Origin: an uncultured Erysipelotrichaceae bacterium
GTDB lineage: Bacteria > Bacillota_I > Bacilli_A > RF39 > UBA660
Assembly: GCA_902788975.1 (NCBI GenBank)
Contig: CADAMI010000002.1
Span: 1-51,967, forward strand
Direction: 5' to 3'
Length of the DNA: 51,967 bases
The notes beneath the pieces were generated by a model that was given only the letters and a program-made list of their open reading frames with translations, had not been told where the DNA came from and did no database searches. This document shows positions 31,399-39,771 of the stretch, one piece after another. Position 1 is the stretch's first letter. Each line of letters begins with the position of its first letter. The translations under genes were made by a program, and so were the position numbers.

Positions 31399-33828
31399 GT
31401 GATTAGAATAGAAAAACTTAATAAATATTATAATCGTCATAAGAAAAATCAAATTCATGTCATTAATGATACTTCTTTAGAACTTCCTGATAAAGGATTA
31501 GTCGCTTTACTTGGACCAAGTGGATGCGGTAAAACGACATTACTTAATGCAATAGGTGGTTTGGATAAAGCTAATAATGGTAAGATATTTATTGATGATA
31601 AAAAGATTACGACGTTTAACACTTATAAAAAAGATAAATTACGTAATTTAAAGATAGGATATATCTTTCAAGATTATAAGTTAATTGATAACAAGAGTGT
31701 TTATGATAATGTGGCAATGGTTCTAAGAATGATTGGTATCAAAGATAAAAATGAAGTTAAGAAGAGAGTCGAATATATCTTAGAAAGAGTTGGAATATAT
31801 AGATACCGTTATAGACCTTGTGGGATGCTATCGGGGGGAGAAAGACAGAGAGTTGGTATAGCTAGAGCATTAGTTAAAAATCCTGATATAATTTTGGCAG
31901 ATGAACCAACAGGTAATTTGGATAGTAAAAATACAATTGAAATAATGAATATTATTAAATCAATATCTAAAGATAAACTAGTAATATTAGTAACCCATGA
32001 AGTAGAACTAGCTAAATTTTATGCAACAAGAATCATTGAAGTAGTAGATGGAACTGTTGAAAAAGATTATCAAAATAAAAATAAAGATAATTTAGATTAT
32101 CGAATCGATAATAAGTTTTATCTAAAAGATTTTAAATATCATGAAGAAAATAAAGATAATAATATTAATATAGATATGTATAGTGATACTAAAGAGAAAC
32201 TTAATTTAGTAATAATATTTAAAAATGGTAATTTGTATATTAAGAATAAAGATAATGATAAAGTAGAAGTAATCGATAGTAGTTCTAATATAGAGTTAAT
32301 TAATGATAATTATAAACAATTAGATAAAAGTGTTTATGAAAAATATTCTTTTGATTTTGATAAGATTATCAATAATAATATTAAATTAAAATATTCATCA
32401 ATATTTAATATATTTACAATATTTAGTAATGGTTTTAAAAAAGTATTTGATTATTCTTTTGTAAAAAAATTACTATTAATCGGATTCTTCTTATCATCAT
32501 TATTTGTTACTTATTCAGTAAGTAATTTACTTGGAGTGGCGACAGTTAATGATAAAGATTTTATTAAAACAAATAAGAATTATTTGATGTTAGAAAGCAA
32601 GAAAGTATCAGTGAGTGACTATAATAAATATTCAGAAATGGATGGTATTAATTATATTCTTCCGGGGGATAGTAATGCAAACTTTAATATTGATACGAAG
32701 GGCTACTATCAGACTGAAAACGTAGGACTAATTATTGGTGGATCAATTGCAAGTACTAGTATGATTAGTAAAGATAATTTGGTATATGGAAGAATGCCTG
32801 AAAATGAATATGAAATCGTTATCGATAAAATGACTTATAAGAGAGCAGAGAATATTAAGATGGTCGGTTTATATGATATAGAAAGAATGCTTGATACAAA
32901 AGTTTATTTAGGTAATCATCTTCTTGAATATACAATTGTTGGTATAACTGATTTGGAAAGTCCATCAATATATGTAGATAATAATCAATTTATAAATATT
33001 ATTGATAATAGTTCTAGTGATGGTATGTTTTCATATAGAGAAGAAAGAGCTAATGGCGGTAGTGTATATGATTACACACTATATAAAGATAAGATAAGTA
33101 TTGTTAAAGGACGTACACCAGATAATGATTATGAAGTAATTGTTAATGAAAACTTAAAAGATACTTTTAAATTAGATAAATATATCGATGATTTAAAAGT
33201 TAATGGTGAAAAATTAAAAGTTGTTGGTTATTATACTTCTAGTGATGAAATTAATAGTTATTTTGTAAATACAAATACTAATAAATATGAATTAATTGGT
33301 AATAGTCAAAATTTGGTTATATATGCCAGTGATAAGGATAAAACAATTAGAGATTTTAAAGAACTAGATAGAAAGGTAATCGACGTGTATGATGCTGATA
33401 AAAAGGCTTATTTAAAGGAAAATAAGGAAAGTATGAATGCTAGTTTAATTGTAGCAGCTATTATGTTAGGTATATCTTTAGTTGAAATAATTTTGATGAC
33501 GCGTTCATCATTCTTATCAAGAATTAAAGAAGTAGGTATATATAGAGCTATTGGCGTTAAGAAAAGTGATATATATAAGATGTTTATGGGTGAAGCATTC
33601 GCGATTACAACATTAACAAGTATTCCAGGAGTATTATTTATGGGATACTGTATCAATGTTATTTCGGATATTAAGTATATAAGTAGAAATTATATTATGA
33701 ACTGGGGAGTAATTCTTTTATGTATAGTTATTATATATGTATTTAATATTGTTGTTTCCTTAATACCAGTATTTAACACGATGAGAAAAACACCTGCTCA
33801 AATTCTTGCTAGACATGATTTAGACTAA
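31399..33828 (+). CDS. ABC transporter, ATPase fused to FtsX-like permease (second subunit)
   Basis: This 809-aa protein has Walker A GPSGCGKTT (39-47), L-S-G-G-E-R-Q-R, I-I-L-A-D-E-P and L-V-T-H-E in the ATPase domain. An extra linker of about 130 charged residues separates this from the first membrane segment (about 355-375). A large outside domain follows, then three membrane segments with G-I-Y-R-A-I-G-V-K, the FtsX motif. It starts with GTG 31399, 3 nt after the previous gene, with AGAGGAAG upstream. The two fused half-transporters probably pair as a heterodimer. Substrate unknown; antimicrobial peptide or lipid export are possibilities. Confidence 0.88.
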   Translation: MIRIEKLNKYYNRHKKNQIHVINDTSLELPDKGLVALLGPSGCGKTTLLNAIGGLDKANNGKIFIDDKKITTFNTYKKDKLRNLKIGYIFQDYKLIDNKSVYDNVAMVLRMIGIKDKNEVKKRVEYILERVGIYRYRYRPCGMLSGGERQRVGIARALVKNPDIILADEPTGNLDSKNTIEIMNIIKSISKDKLVILVTHEVELAKFYATRIIEVVDGTVEKDYQNKNKDNLDYRIDNKFYLKDFKYHEENKDNNINIDMYSDTKEKLNLVIIFKNGNLYIKNKDNDKVEVIDSSSNIELINDNYKQLDKSVYEKYSFDFDKIINNNIKLKYSSIFNIFTIFSNGFKKVFDYSFVKKLLLIGFFLSSLFVTYSVSNLLGVATVNDKDFIKTNKNYLMLESKKVSVSDYNKYSEMDGINYILPGDSNANFNIDTKGYYQTENVGLIIGGSIASTSMISKDNLVYGRMPENEYEIVIDKMTYKRAENIKMVGLYDIERMLDTKVYLGNHLLEYTIVGITDLESPSIYVDNNQFINIIDNSSSDGMFSYREERANGGSVYDYTLYKDKISIVKGRTPDNDYEVIVNENLKDTFKLDKYIDDLKVNGEKLKVVGYYTSSDEINSYFVNTNTNKYELIGNSQNLVIYASDKDKTIRDFKELDRKVIDVYDADKKAYLKENKESMNASLIVAAIMLGISLVEIILMTRSSFLSRIKEVGIYRAIGVKKSDIYKMFMGEAFAITTLTSIPGVLFMGYCINVISDIKYISRNYIMNWGVILLCIVIIYVFNIVVSLIPVFNTMRKTPAQILARHDLD

Positions 33829-33832
33829 AATA

Positions 33833-33869
33833 AAATACTAGATTTATAAAAAAGATCTAGTATTTTTTT
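33833..33869 (+). terminator. Terminator after the ABC transporter operon
   Basis: AAATACTAGAT pairs with ATCTAGTATTT, followed by Ts that run directly into the next promoter element. Confidence 0.85.
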
Positions 33870-33933
33870 AACTATAAGTTAATACATTTGTTTGAATTTA
33901 TTATTGACATTAATAATGATGTTTTGTTATAAT
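33868..33933 (+). promoter_or_regulatory. Composite promoter element, copy B (type I toxin 1)
   Basis: TTAAC (33868-33872) N5 GTTAA (33878-33882), ACATTTGTTTG (33884-33894), 9 nt, TTGACA (33904-33909), 18 nt, TATAAT (33928-33933). Transcription would start near 33940. Confidence 0.8.
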
Positions 33934-33965
33934 ATTATTTAGGAATATTTGATAGTTGGGTGATG

Positions 33966-33989
33966 CCTCCAATCTTAATAGATTGGAGG
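33966..33989 (+). promoter_or_regulatory. Hairpin sequestering the ribosome binding site of toxin 1
   Basis: CCTCCAATC (33966-33974) pairs perfectly with GATTGGAGG (33981-33989) around TTAATA. The GGAGG of the toxin gene lies in the right arm, so translation should be blocked in this fold. Confidence 0.8.
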
Positions 33990-33996
33990 TGATGCG

Positions 33997-34089
33997 ATGA
34001 GTACCAAAGAATTAAAAAACTTGCTTAATATTTTACTTATCATCGTAATATTACTTATTGCATTACTATTCGTAGTGCTCATGAAATAA
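33997..34089 (+). CDS. Putative type I toxin: small hydrophobic membrane peptide (30 aa), copy 1
   Basis: The 30-residue peptide begins MSTKELKNLLN, continues with an uninterrupted run of I, L, V, A and F of about 17 residues, and ends L-M-K. That is one membrane helix with charged ends, like Fst/TxpA/TisB-type toxins. GGAGG (33985-33989) is buried in a perfect 9-bp hairpin. The mRNA 5' segment GGGTGATGCCTC (33958-33969) can pair with GAGGCATTACTC (34138-34149) at its 3' end. A convergent promoter could make an antisense RNA over the 3' part. A second locus of identical design lies at 36275. I assign no known family; toxicity is inference. Confidence 0.7.
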   Translation: MSTKELKNLLNILLIIVILLIALLFVVLMK

Positions 34090-34123
34090 AAGATTGCCTA
34101 AATAAGCTTAGTTAGGCAATACC

Positions 34124-34203
34124 CAAAAAAATATTTTGAGGCATTACTCAACAGCGAAAAGTCAAGTATTCCTCTTTTTTAATATATGAAGTTTCCTTCA
34201 TCT
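34124..34203 (-). ncRNA. Putative antisense RNA antitoxin of type I locus 1
   Basis: Minus-strand promoter: TTGTTT (34238-34233), 17 nt, TATAAT (34215-34210), start near 34203. The RNA would begin with a small hairpin (ATGAAG-GAAA-CTTCAT), then ATATATTAAAAAAG and the long terminator hairpin. It could read on to a second hairpin next to the toxin stop codon (ends near 34086). The layout matches the antisense RNA of locus 2. Confidence 0.6.
34138..34180. terminator. Bidirectional terminator of type I locus 1
   Basis: Imperfect hairpin GAGGCATTACTCAAC (34138-34152) with GTCAAGTATTCCTC (34161-34174), followed by TTTTTT on the plus strand. On the minus strand it is followed by ATTTTTTT (top A-run at 34124-34131). 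The left arm also pairs with the toxin mRNA 5' end. Confidence 0.7.
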
Positions 34204-34316
34204 ATATACATTATATAATATAATAGATAAAAAAACAAGATTAAAAGTAAGATAAATTATTTAAATGCTCGTAATTTGTTTAAAATAATGGTATAATTAC
34301 TAACGAGGAAGATATT

Positions 34317-36116
34317 ATGGATATAAATAAGATAAGAAATTTCTGTATTATTGCACATATTGATCATGGTAAGAGTACTTTAGCTGATCGTATACTTGAA
34401 TATACGGGTGCGATTGATAAAAGAGAAATGAAAGATCAAATATTAGATAATATGGATTTAGAAAGAGAAAGAGGAATTACAATTAAATTAAATGCAGTTA
34501 GGTTAAATTATAAAGATTATATTCTTAATTTAATTGATACGCCAGGACATGTCGATTTTACTTACGAAGTAAGTAGAAGTATGGCGGCATGTGAAGGGGC
34601 TATTTTAATCGTAGATGCTGCTCAAGGAATTGAAGCTCAAACTCTATCAAATATATATTTAGCAATGGAAAATGATTTAGAGATAATACCAGTTATTAAT
34701 AAAATAGATTTACCTAGTGCTGATATTGAAAAAAGAATAGACGAACTTAATAAGATGTTCGGTTTTAAGAGAGAAGAAATTTTACTTACATCAGCAAAGA
34801 CTGGTGAGGGTATTCCAGAACTGGTTGATGCGATTGTCGAAAGAATTCCTAGTCCGAAAATAGAATATAACGATGAGAAATTAAGATGTTTAATATTTGA
34901 TAGTTATTTTGATTCTTATTTAGGGGTCGTTTCATTAATTAGAGTTGTTAGTGGTAAAGTATCAATGGGTGATAATATTAAGATGTTTACGACGGGTGCT
35001 AATTATGAAGTAACAGAGATAGGTTATCATACTCCAAAAAAAGAAAAAGTTAGTACTTTAAGTGCGGGTGAAGTAGGATTCTTGTCAGCAAGTATAAAAT
35101 CGATTGATAGTGTACGTGTAGGCGATACGATAACATTAAATAATAATCCTTGTTTGGTGGGATTACCTGGTTATAAACAATTGAAACCAATGGTATTTTG
35201 TGGAATATATCCAATTGACAGTAAGAAATATCCTAATTTAAGAGAAGCTTTAGAAAAATTAAAACTAAATGATGCGTCATTATCATTTGAACCCGAGACT
35301 TCACAGACTTTAGGTTTTGGCTTTAGAACTGGTTTTTTAGGATTGCTTCATTTAGATATTATTACGGAACGTATTGAAAGAGAATTTGGGGTAGATATTA
35401 TTGCCACAGCTCCATCGGTTATTTATGAAATAACCTTAACTGATGGAAGTGTAATCTATGTTGATAATCCATCAGAATTTCCACCTAAGGTAAGAATTAG
35501 TATGATAAAAGAACCATACATTAGAACTAATATCTATGTACCAAATGAATATATTGGTTCTATAATGGAACTTTGTCAAGATAAAAGAGGAACTTATATA
35601 AATACTGACTATATTGATACGACTAGAGTAAATATTCATTATGAGATACCTTTATCAGAAATCGTATATGATTTTTTTGATAAACTTAAGAGTTATACGA
35701 AGGGATATGCCTCTTTTGACTATGAGATAATTGGTTATAAGATAAGTGATCTTGTTAAGATGGATGTTATGTTAAATGGGGAAATTGTCGATGCATTATC
35801 AGTTATAGTTCATAAAGATTTTGCTTATAAGAGAGGAAGAGTAATTGTCGATAATTTAAAAGAAATTATTCCTAGACAATTATTTGAAGTACCAGTCCAA
35901 GCGGTAATTGGTAGTAAAGTAATTGCTCGTAGTGATATAAAAGCGATGAGAAAAGATGTCTTAGCTAAATGTTATGGTGGCGATATTACTAGAAAAAGAA
36001 AACTTTTGGAAAAACAAAAAGAAGGTAAGAAAAAAATGAAGACTATCGGTAAAGTAGATATACCTAAAGAAGCCTTCTTATCAGTATTAAAAGCAACAGA
36101 AATTAAGAAAGATTAA
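34317..36116 (+). CDS. lepA: Elongation factor 4 (LepA), ribosome-associated GTPase
   Basis: This 599-aa translational GTPase acts on the ribosome; it has been linked to back-translocation and to 30S assembly. The G1 motif is A-H-I-D-H-G-K-S-T (about 13-21), the switch region is E-R-E-R-G-I-T-I, G3 is D-T-P-G-H and G4 is N-K-I-D. The LepA-specific C-terminal region is present with K-G-Y-A-S-F-D-Y and [10 protein letters not shown]. The tail ends in a basic stretch and A-F-L-S-V-L-K. Length is normal. The gene is flanked on each side by a type I toxin-like locus. GAGGAAG precedes ATG 34317. Confidence 0.98.
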   Translation: MDINKIRNFCIIAHIDHGKSTLADRILEYTGAIDKREMKDQILDNMDLERERGITIKLNAVRLNYKDYILNLIDTPGHVDFTYEVSRSMAACEGAILIVDAAQGIEAQTLSNIYLAMENDLEIIPVINKIDLPSADIEKRIDELNKMFGFKREEILLTSAKTGEGIPELVDAIVERIPSPKIEYNDEKLRCLIFDSYFDSYLGVVSLIRVVSGKVSMGDNIKMFTTGANYEVTEIGYHTPKKEKVSTLSAGEVGFLSASIKSIDSVRVGDTITLNNNPCLVGLPGYKQLKPMVFCGIYPIDSKKYPNLREALEKLKLNDASLSFEPETSQTLGFGFRTGFLGLLHLDIITERIEREFGVDIIATAPSVIYEITLTDGSVIYVDNPSEFPPKVRISMIKEPYIRTNIYVPNEYIGSIMELCQDKRGTYINTDYIDTTRVNIHYEIPLSEIVYDFFDKLKSYTKGYASFDYEIIGYKISDLVKMDVMLNGEIVDALSVIVHKDFAYKRGRVIVDNLKEIIPRQLFEVPVQAVIGSKVIARSDIKAMRKDVLAKCYGGDITRKRKLLEKQKEGKKKMKTIGKVDIPKEAFLSVLKATEIKKD

Positions 36117-36150
36117 AAGAGAATTGAGTATGTTATCAATTCTCTTATTT
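36117..36150 (+). terminator. Terminator after lepA
   Basis: AAGAGAATTGA pairs with TCAATTCTCTT, followed by ATTTTAAT; the next promoter element starts immediately. Confidence 0.8.
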
Positions 36151-36204
36151 TAATACATTTGTTTGATTTTATTATTGACTTTTCATTAATGCGTTTGATA
36201 TAAT
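36150..36204 (+). promoter_or_regulatory. Composite promoter element, copy C (type I toxin 2)
   Basis: ACATTTGTTTG (36155-36165), 9 nt, TTGACT (36175-36180), 18 nt, TATAAT (36199-36204). The left half of the upstream inverted repeat is missing here; the T-rich end of the lepA terminator takes its place. Confidence 0.78.
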
Positions 36205-36274
36205 TATATTGGAACATTTAGTGTGAGTGTCTGCCTTGAGTCGTTCTTACGAATAGATTGGAGGCTTGGTCAAT

Positions 36275-36367
36275 ATGAAAAAACGTGAATACAATATCAG
36301 GTTTTTAAGGTATATTTCGATCATTTTATTTCTGATTATCATTTTGATAATTGTTATAAAAAAATGA
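36275..36367 (+). CDS. Putative type I toxin: small hydrophobic membrane peptide (30 aa), copy 2
   Basis: The peptide begins MKKREYNIRFLRY, has about 15 consecutive I, L, F, V and S residues, and ends in K-K. It differs from copy 1 in sequence but has the same length and single-helix design. GGAGG (36260-36264) lies in the right arm of an imperfect hairpin formed with GCCTTGAGTCGTTC upstream. The mRNA 5' part GTGAGTGTCTGCC (36223-36235) can pair over 13 positions, with three G-U wobbles, to GGTAGGCATTCAC (36419-36431). An antisense promoter faces it. The TGA stop lies in a hairpin that also serves as the antisense terminator. Toxicity is inferred. Confidence 0.7.
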   Translation: MKKREYNIRFLRYISIILFLIIILIIVIKK

Positions 36368-36484
36368 CATCCACTTTACTATGGATGTCCCCGTTTTATG
36401 CCATATGGCATTTAATTAGGTAGGCATTCACAAGGAAAACTGAATGTTCCACCTTTTTTAATATATGCAAGAACTCTTGCTTAC
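36358..36484 (-). ncRNA. Putative antisense RNA antitoxin of type I locus 2
   Basis: Strong minus-strand promoter: TTGACA (36519-36514), 17 nt, TATATT (36496-36491), start near 36484. The RNA starts with hairpin GCAAGA/TCTTGC, then ATATATTAAAAAAG as in locus 1, then the long hairpin. It can end after GACATCCA/TGGATGTC (36389-36366) followed by ATTTTTTT. It covers the toxin stop codon and the whole 3' region of the toxin mRNA. Confidence 0.65.
36419..36459 (+). terminator. Terminator of type I locus 2 mRNA
   Basis: GGTAGGCATTC (36419-36429) pairs with GAATGTTCCACC (36442-36453), followed by six Ts. The left arm is also the partner of the mRNA 5' end. Confidence 0.7.
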
Positions 36485-36578
36485 ATACTTAATATAGCAT
36501 ATTTATATTTTATTGTCAAAAGATTATTTACATATTTATAGATGATGATATAATAATTAATAATTATTGGGGGTAGTT

Positions 36579-37802
36579 ATGCATAATGTTGATGAAATGA
36601 AATTATATGAATTATATTATATCGTATATGTTTATAGTATATATGAAGATGATGATATTGTTCCTTATGATATGGAATATGTATGGCATAAAATTAATGA
36701 TTATTATTACCAAGAAAATGATATATTATTAGATATCAATAAAGAAGATGATAGAAGTATTTTATTTAATTGGATGAAAGAGAAATGTAGATATCAATTA
36801 CTAGATGAATTAATGGTTCATATGTTTAATAGATTTATTAATATAGAAGATAATGGCATAGATAATCGAGATGAATTCTTTATTAATAATATAGATATGA
36901 TGGAAAAAATTATGGGTACTGGTAATTATGATATGAAAATGGATGATAAAAATATATCGGAATTAAGTAAAGATAAAGTAATTACTTTAGTAAAAGAGAT
37001 ACTTTTAGAAATTGATCCATCTAGTGAATGGTTAAGAATATATGAAGAAGCCATTGATAAGAATAAAATTATTTATTTAAATGAATTAGATAAAAAAGGG
37101 ATAATTGATTTAAAGAAAGAATTAGTCGTTGATTCATTAAAATATATTGATAACTCTTGTTTGACTCTTGAGAATGGTGAGAAATATATATTCTTAAATT
37201 ATAAAGGGGATATTAGTGATGTATCTACGACAATTCATGAATTTACTCATTATGTTAGTAAATATAATCATAATGAAAAAGAGTCACCAATATTACGAGA
37301 ATTTCCAGCCATATTTTTTGAATTATATGCATTAGATTATTTAAAAGAAATAGGTTATGATGAAAATGATATAAAATTAGTTAATCAACATAGAGTAGCT
37401 GATACTTATATGGCAACGATGGAATCAAGAATATTTATTTATTATTTAAAAACGATAATGAATAATGGGGTAATTAATGAAGAAATAGACAGAGAATTAA
37501 TTAGAGATAAATATTATTTGTTTAATGATGTAAGAAAAAATTGTGATAATTGTATTAGAGATTTAATAATTAATCCGTATGCATTTTTTGAAATATATCC
37601 ATATGTTATTGGTAATTATTTAGCAGATAATGCTATAATAAAACTAAAAAATGATAGACAATTATTAGGGTTTATAAAATATATGAATGATAATTTATAT
37701 AGGATAAATCCATATGATGTATTTAATATCCTTGGTTGTGGAGATGTTGATTTAGTAAATACCAATGAAGAAAAACAAAAAGTAAAAAAAAGAAATAAAT
37801 AG
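36579..37802 (+). CDS. HExxH putative zinc metallopeptidase (M3-like)
   Basis: This protein of about 407 aa has T-T-I-H-E-F-T-H-Y-V-S near residue 222 (HExxH). Further along, L-R-E-F-P-A-I-F-F-E-L-Y-A resembles the glutamate ligand segment of M3/oligoendopeptidase F-type enzymes (E-x-P-S-x-x-x-E-x). The helical content and lack of signal peptide fit a cytoplasmic peptidase. It is shorter than usual oligoendopeptidases (about 600 aa), so this may be a compact or divergent member. GGGGG (36569-36573) favours ATG 36579. Its function and substrate are unknown. Confidence 0.65.
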   Translation: MHNVDEMKLYELYYIVYVYSIYEDDDIVPYDMEYVWHKINDYYYQENDILLDINKEDDRSILFNWMKEKCRYQLLDELMVHMFNRFINIEDNGIDNRDEFFINNIDMMEKIMGTGNYDMKMDDKNISELSKDKVITLVKEILLEIDPSSEWLRIYEEAIDKNKIIYLNELDKKGIIDLKKELVVDSLKYIDNSCLTLENGEKYIFLNYKGDISDVSTTIHEFTHYVSKYNHNEKESPILREFPAIFFELYALDYLKEIGYDENDIKLVNQHRVADTYMATMESRIFIYYLKTIMNNGVINEEIDRELIRDKYYLFNDVRKNCDNCIRDLIINPYAFFEIYPYVIGNYLADNAIIKLKNDRQLLGFIKYMNDNLYRINPYDVFNILGCGDVDLVNTNEEKQKVKKRNK

Positions 37803-37876
37803 CTATATTTAAACTTTTGTTTTGTCTTTGTTTAACTGGAGTTCTTTTGTTCTAAGAAAAAATGAAGAAAAAATTC

Positions 37877-37905
37877 TATACAAAAAAAATATTTTATTGT
37901 ATAAT
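37877..37905 (+). promoter_or_regulatory. Promoter of miaB
   Basis: TATACA (37877-37882), 17 nt, TATAAT (37900-37905). Placement before ATG 37930 supports that start rather than longer upstream reading. Confidence 0.55.
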
Positions 37906-37929
37906 TATTTAGCGAGTGGAGTTGGTCGT

Positions 37930-39342
37930 ATGAATTTACCTAATATGTTAGATGCTAAAAAGAGAACTAAAGAAGAGTCTAAAATATTATATGATGATTA
38001 TAATATTAATGAAATAAATGATCTTGGTAAAGATAAAAAATATCTTATATTAACATATGGATGCCAGATGAATGTTCATGATAGTGAATATATATCTGGT
38101 ATTATGGAAGATATAGGATATACCAAAACAGAAGATATGAATAAGGCTGATGTTATAATTGTTAATACTTGTGCGATAAGAGAAAATGCTCACAATAAAG
38201 CTGAAGGTATGCTTGGTAGAATTAAACATCTAAAAGAAACTAAAGAAGACATAATTGTAATATTCTGTGGATGTATGGCTCAAGAAGAAGGGCTTGTTAA
38301 TAAGATAAAAGATTATAAATGGATTGATATAATATGCGGAACTCATAATTATCATAAAATACCAGAATATTTATATGAGTATATGGATAAAGGGAAAGTA
38401 TGTGAAGTTTATAGCATAGAAGGTAATGTTATTGAAAATTTACCAGTTATAAGAGATTCTAAATATACAGCTTGGGTAAATATTCAATATGGATGTGATA
38501 AATTCTGTACTTATTGTATAGTTCCATATACAAGAGGAAAACAAAGAAGTAGAAAAAGTGAAGATATTATAGATGAAGTGAGAGAACTTTATAATAATGG
38601 TTATCAAGAAGTAACATTACTTGGACAAAATGTTAATGCTTATGGAAAAGACTTTAATAATGATTACGATTTTGCTGATTTATTAGGTGAAGTTAGTCAG
38701 ACAGGAATACCACGTATTAGATTTGTAACTAGTCATCCATGGGATTTTACAGATAAGATGGTTGAAGTTATTAGTAAATGTGATAATATTATGCCATATA
38801 TTCATCTTCCTATTCAATCTGGATCTGATCGTATTCTTAAACTAATGGGAAGAAAATATACCATAAAAGAATACTTAGAAATAGTAAGAAAACTTAGAGA
38901 AAAGATTCCTAATGTAAGTATTACAACCGATATTATTGTTGGCTTTCCAGGAGAAACTGAAGAAGATTTTCAAAAGACTTTAGATATTGTTAATCAAGTT
39001 AAATATGACTTGGCGTATACATTTATTTTTAGTCCAAGAGAGGGAACACCAGCTGCTAAAATGGAAGATAATACTCCGATGGAAGAAAAAAAAGAAAGAC
39101 TAGCCAGACTTAATGAACTAATTAATAAATATGCTTTGGAATCTAATCAGAAGATGTTAAATAAAACATATGATGTTTTAATACTTGGAGAATCAGATAA
39201 GGATGATAAGTATATGGGATATACCGATAATATGAAATTAGTTAATGTTAAATGTGATAAAGAATTAGTTGGTAAAATTATTCCCGTTAAGATTACAGGA
39301 GTTAAGACTTGGAGCTTAGATGGTGAAGTAAATGATAAATAG
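37930..39342 (+). CDS. miaB: tRNA-2-methylthio-N6-dimethylallyladenosine synthase MiaB
   Basis: This 470-aa radical-SAM enzyme adds the 2-methylthio group to i6A37 of tRNAs reading UNN codons. Three domains are visible. The N-terminal MTTase domain has Y-G-C-Q-M-N (C45), N-T-C-A-I-R-E-N-A and F-C-G-C-M-A cysteines for one Fe-S cluster. The radical-SAM core has C-D-K-F-C-T-Y-C, and a TRAM domain is at the end. The frame is open to 37822, but the promoter and GTGGAG point to ATG 37930. It overlaps the YlbF/YmcA gene by 11 nt, as miaB-ymcA are adjacent in Bacillus. Confidence 0.96.
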   Translation: MNLPNMLDAKKRTKEESKILYDDYNINEINDLGKDKKYLILTYGCQMNVHDSEYISGIMEDIGYTKTEDMNKADVIIVNTCAIRENAHNKAEGMLGRIKHLKETKEDIIVIFCGCMAQEEGLVNKIKDYKWIDIICGTHNYHKIPEYLYEYMDKGKVCEVYSIEGNVIENLPVIRDSKYTAWVNIQYGCDKFCTYCIVPYTRGKQRSRKSEDIIDEVRELYNNGYQEVTLLGQNVNAYGKDFNNDYDFADLLGEVSQTGIPRIRFVTSHPWDFTDKMVEVISKCDNIMPYIHLPIQSGSDRILKLMGRKYTIKEYLEIVRKLREKIPNVSITTDIIVGFPGETEEDFQKTLDIVNQVKYDLAYTFIFSPREGTPAAKMEDNTPMEEKKERLARLNELINKYALESNQKMLNKTYDVLILGESDKDDKYMGYTDNMKLVNVKCDKELVGKIIPVKITGVKTWSLDGEVNDK

Positions 39343-39661
39343 TAGTTTAGAAGAATTATTTAATACAATAGAAAATTCAACTTTATATAAAGAGTATTTA
39401 AAAATGAAAGATATTTTAAGTAAAGATAAGGAAATTAAATTATTGATTGATGAAATTAAAGAATTAGAAAAACAAGCTACTTATTTAGAAAATATCGGAG
39501 ATAATAAATATAAAGATATTGATGAAGAAATAAAAAGAAAAGCTGATGTATTAAATAATAAACAAGTATATCAAGAATATTTAAATAAGATGGAAGAATT
39601 TAATAATGAATTAGCTATTTCATCTAAAATGATAGAGAAATATGTTGAAGAAAAGGTTTAA
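39332..39661 (+). CDS. YlbF/YmcA family protein
   Basis: This 109-aa, mostly helical protein matches the YlbF/YmcA family: T-L-Y-K-E-Y-L-K-M-K-D near residue 17, a long charged central helix, and Y-Q-E-Y-L-N-K-M-E-E-F-N-N near the end. In Bacillus YmcA forms a complex with YlbF and YaaT that directs RNase Y-dependent mRNA processing and aids competence and biofilm pathways. The overlap with miaB reproduces the Bacillus gene order, which supports the YmcA-like identity; which paralogue it is remains uncertain. Confidence 0.8.
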   Translation: MINSSLEELFNTIENSTLYKEYLKMKDILSKDKEIKLLIDEIKELEKQATYLENIGDNKYKDIDEEIKRKADVLNNKQVYQEYLNKMEEFNNELAISSKMIEKYVEEKV

Positions 39662-39680
39662 TGATTTAAATCTTTTTTTG
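39654..39680 (+). terminator. Terminator after the YlbF/YmcA-like gene
   Basis: AGGTTTAA-TGA-TTTAAATCT hairpin with seven Ts, overlapping the stop codon region. Element D starts directly after it. Confidence 0.7.
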
Positions 39681-39746
39681 TTAACTATATGTTAATACAT
39701 TTGTTTGTGATTATTATTGACATATGTAGTATTTATTTGTTATAAT
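39681..39746 (+). promoter_or_regulatory. Composite promoter element, copy D
   Basis: TTAAC (39681-39685) N5 GTTAA (39691-39695), ACATTTGTTTG (39697-39707), 9 nt, TTGACA (39717-39722), 18 nt, TATAAT (39741-39746). Transcription would begin near 39753. Confidence 0.8.
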
Positions 39747-39771
39747 TAATATTAGAATGGCTGGTGAACAT

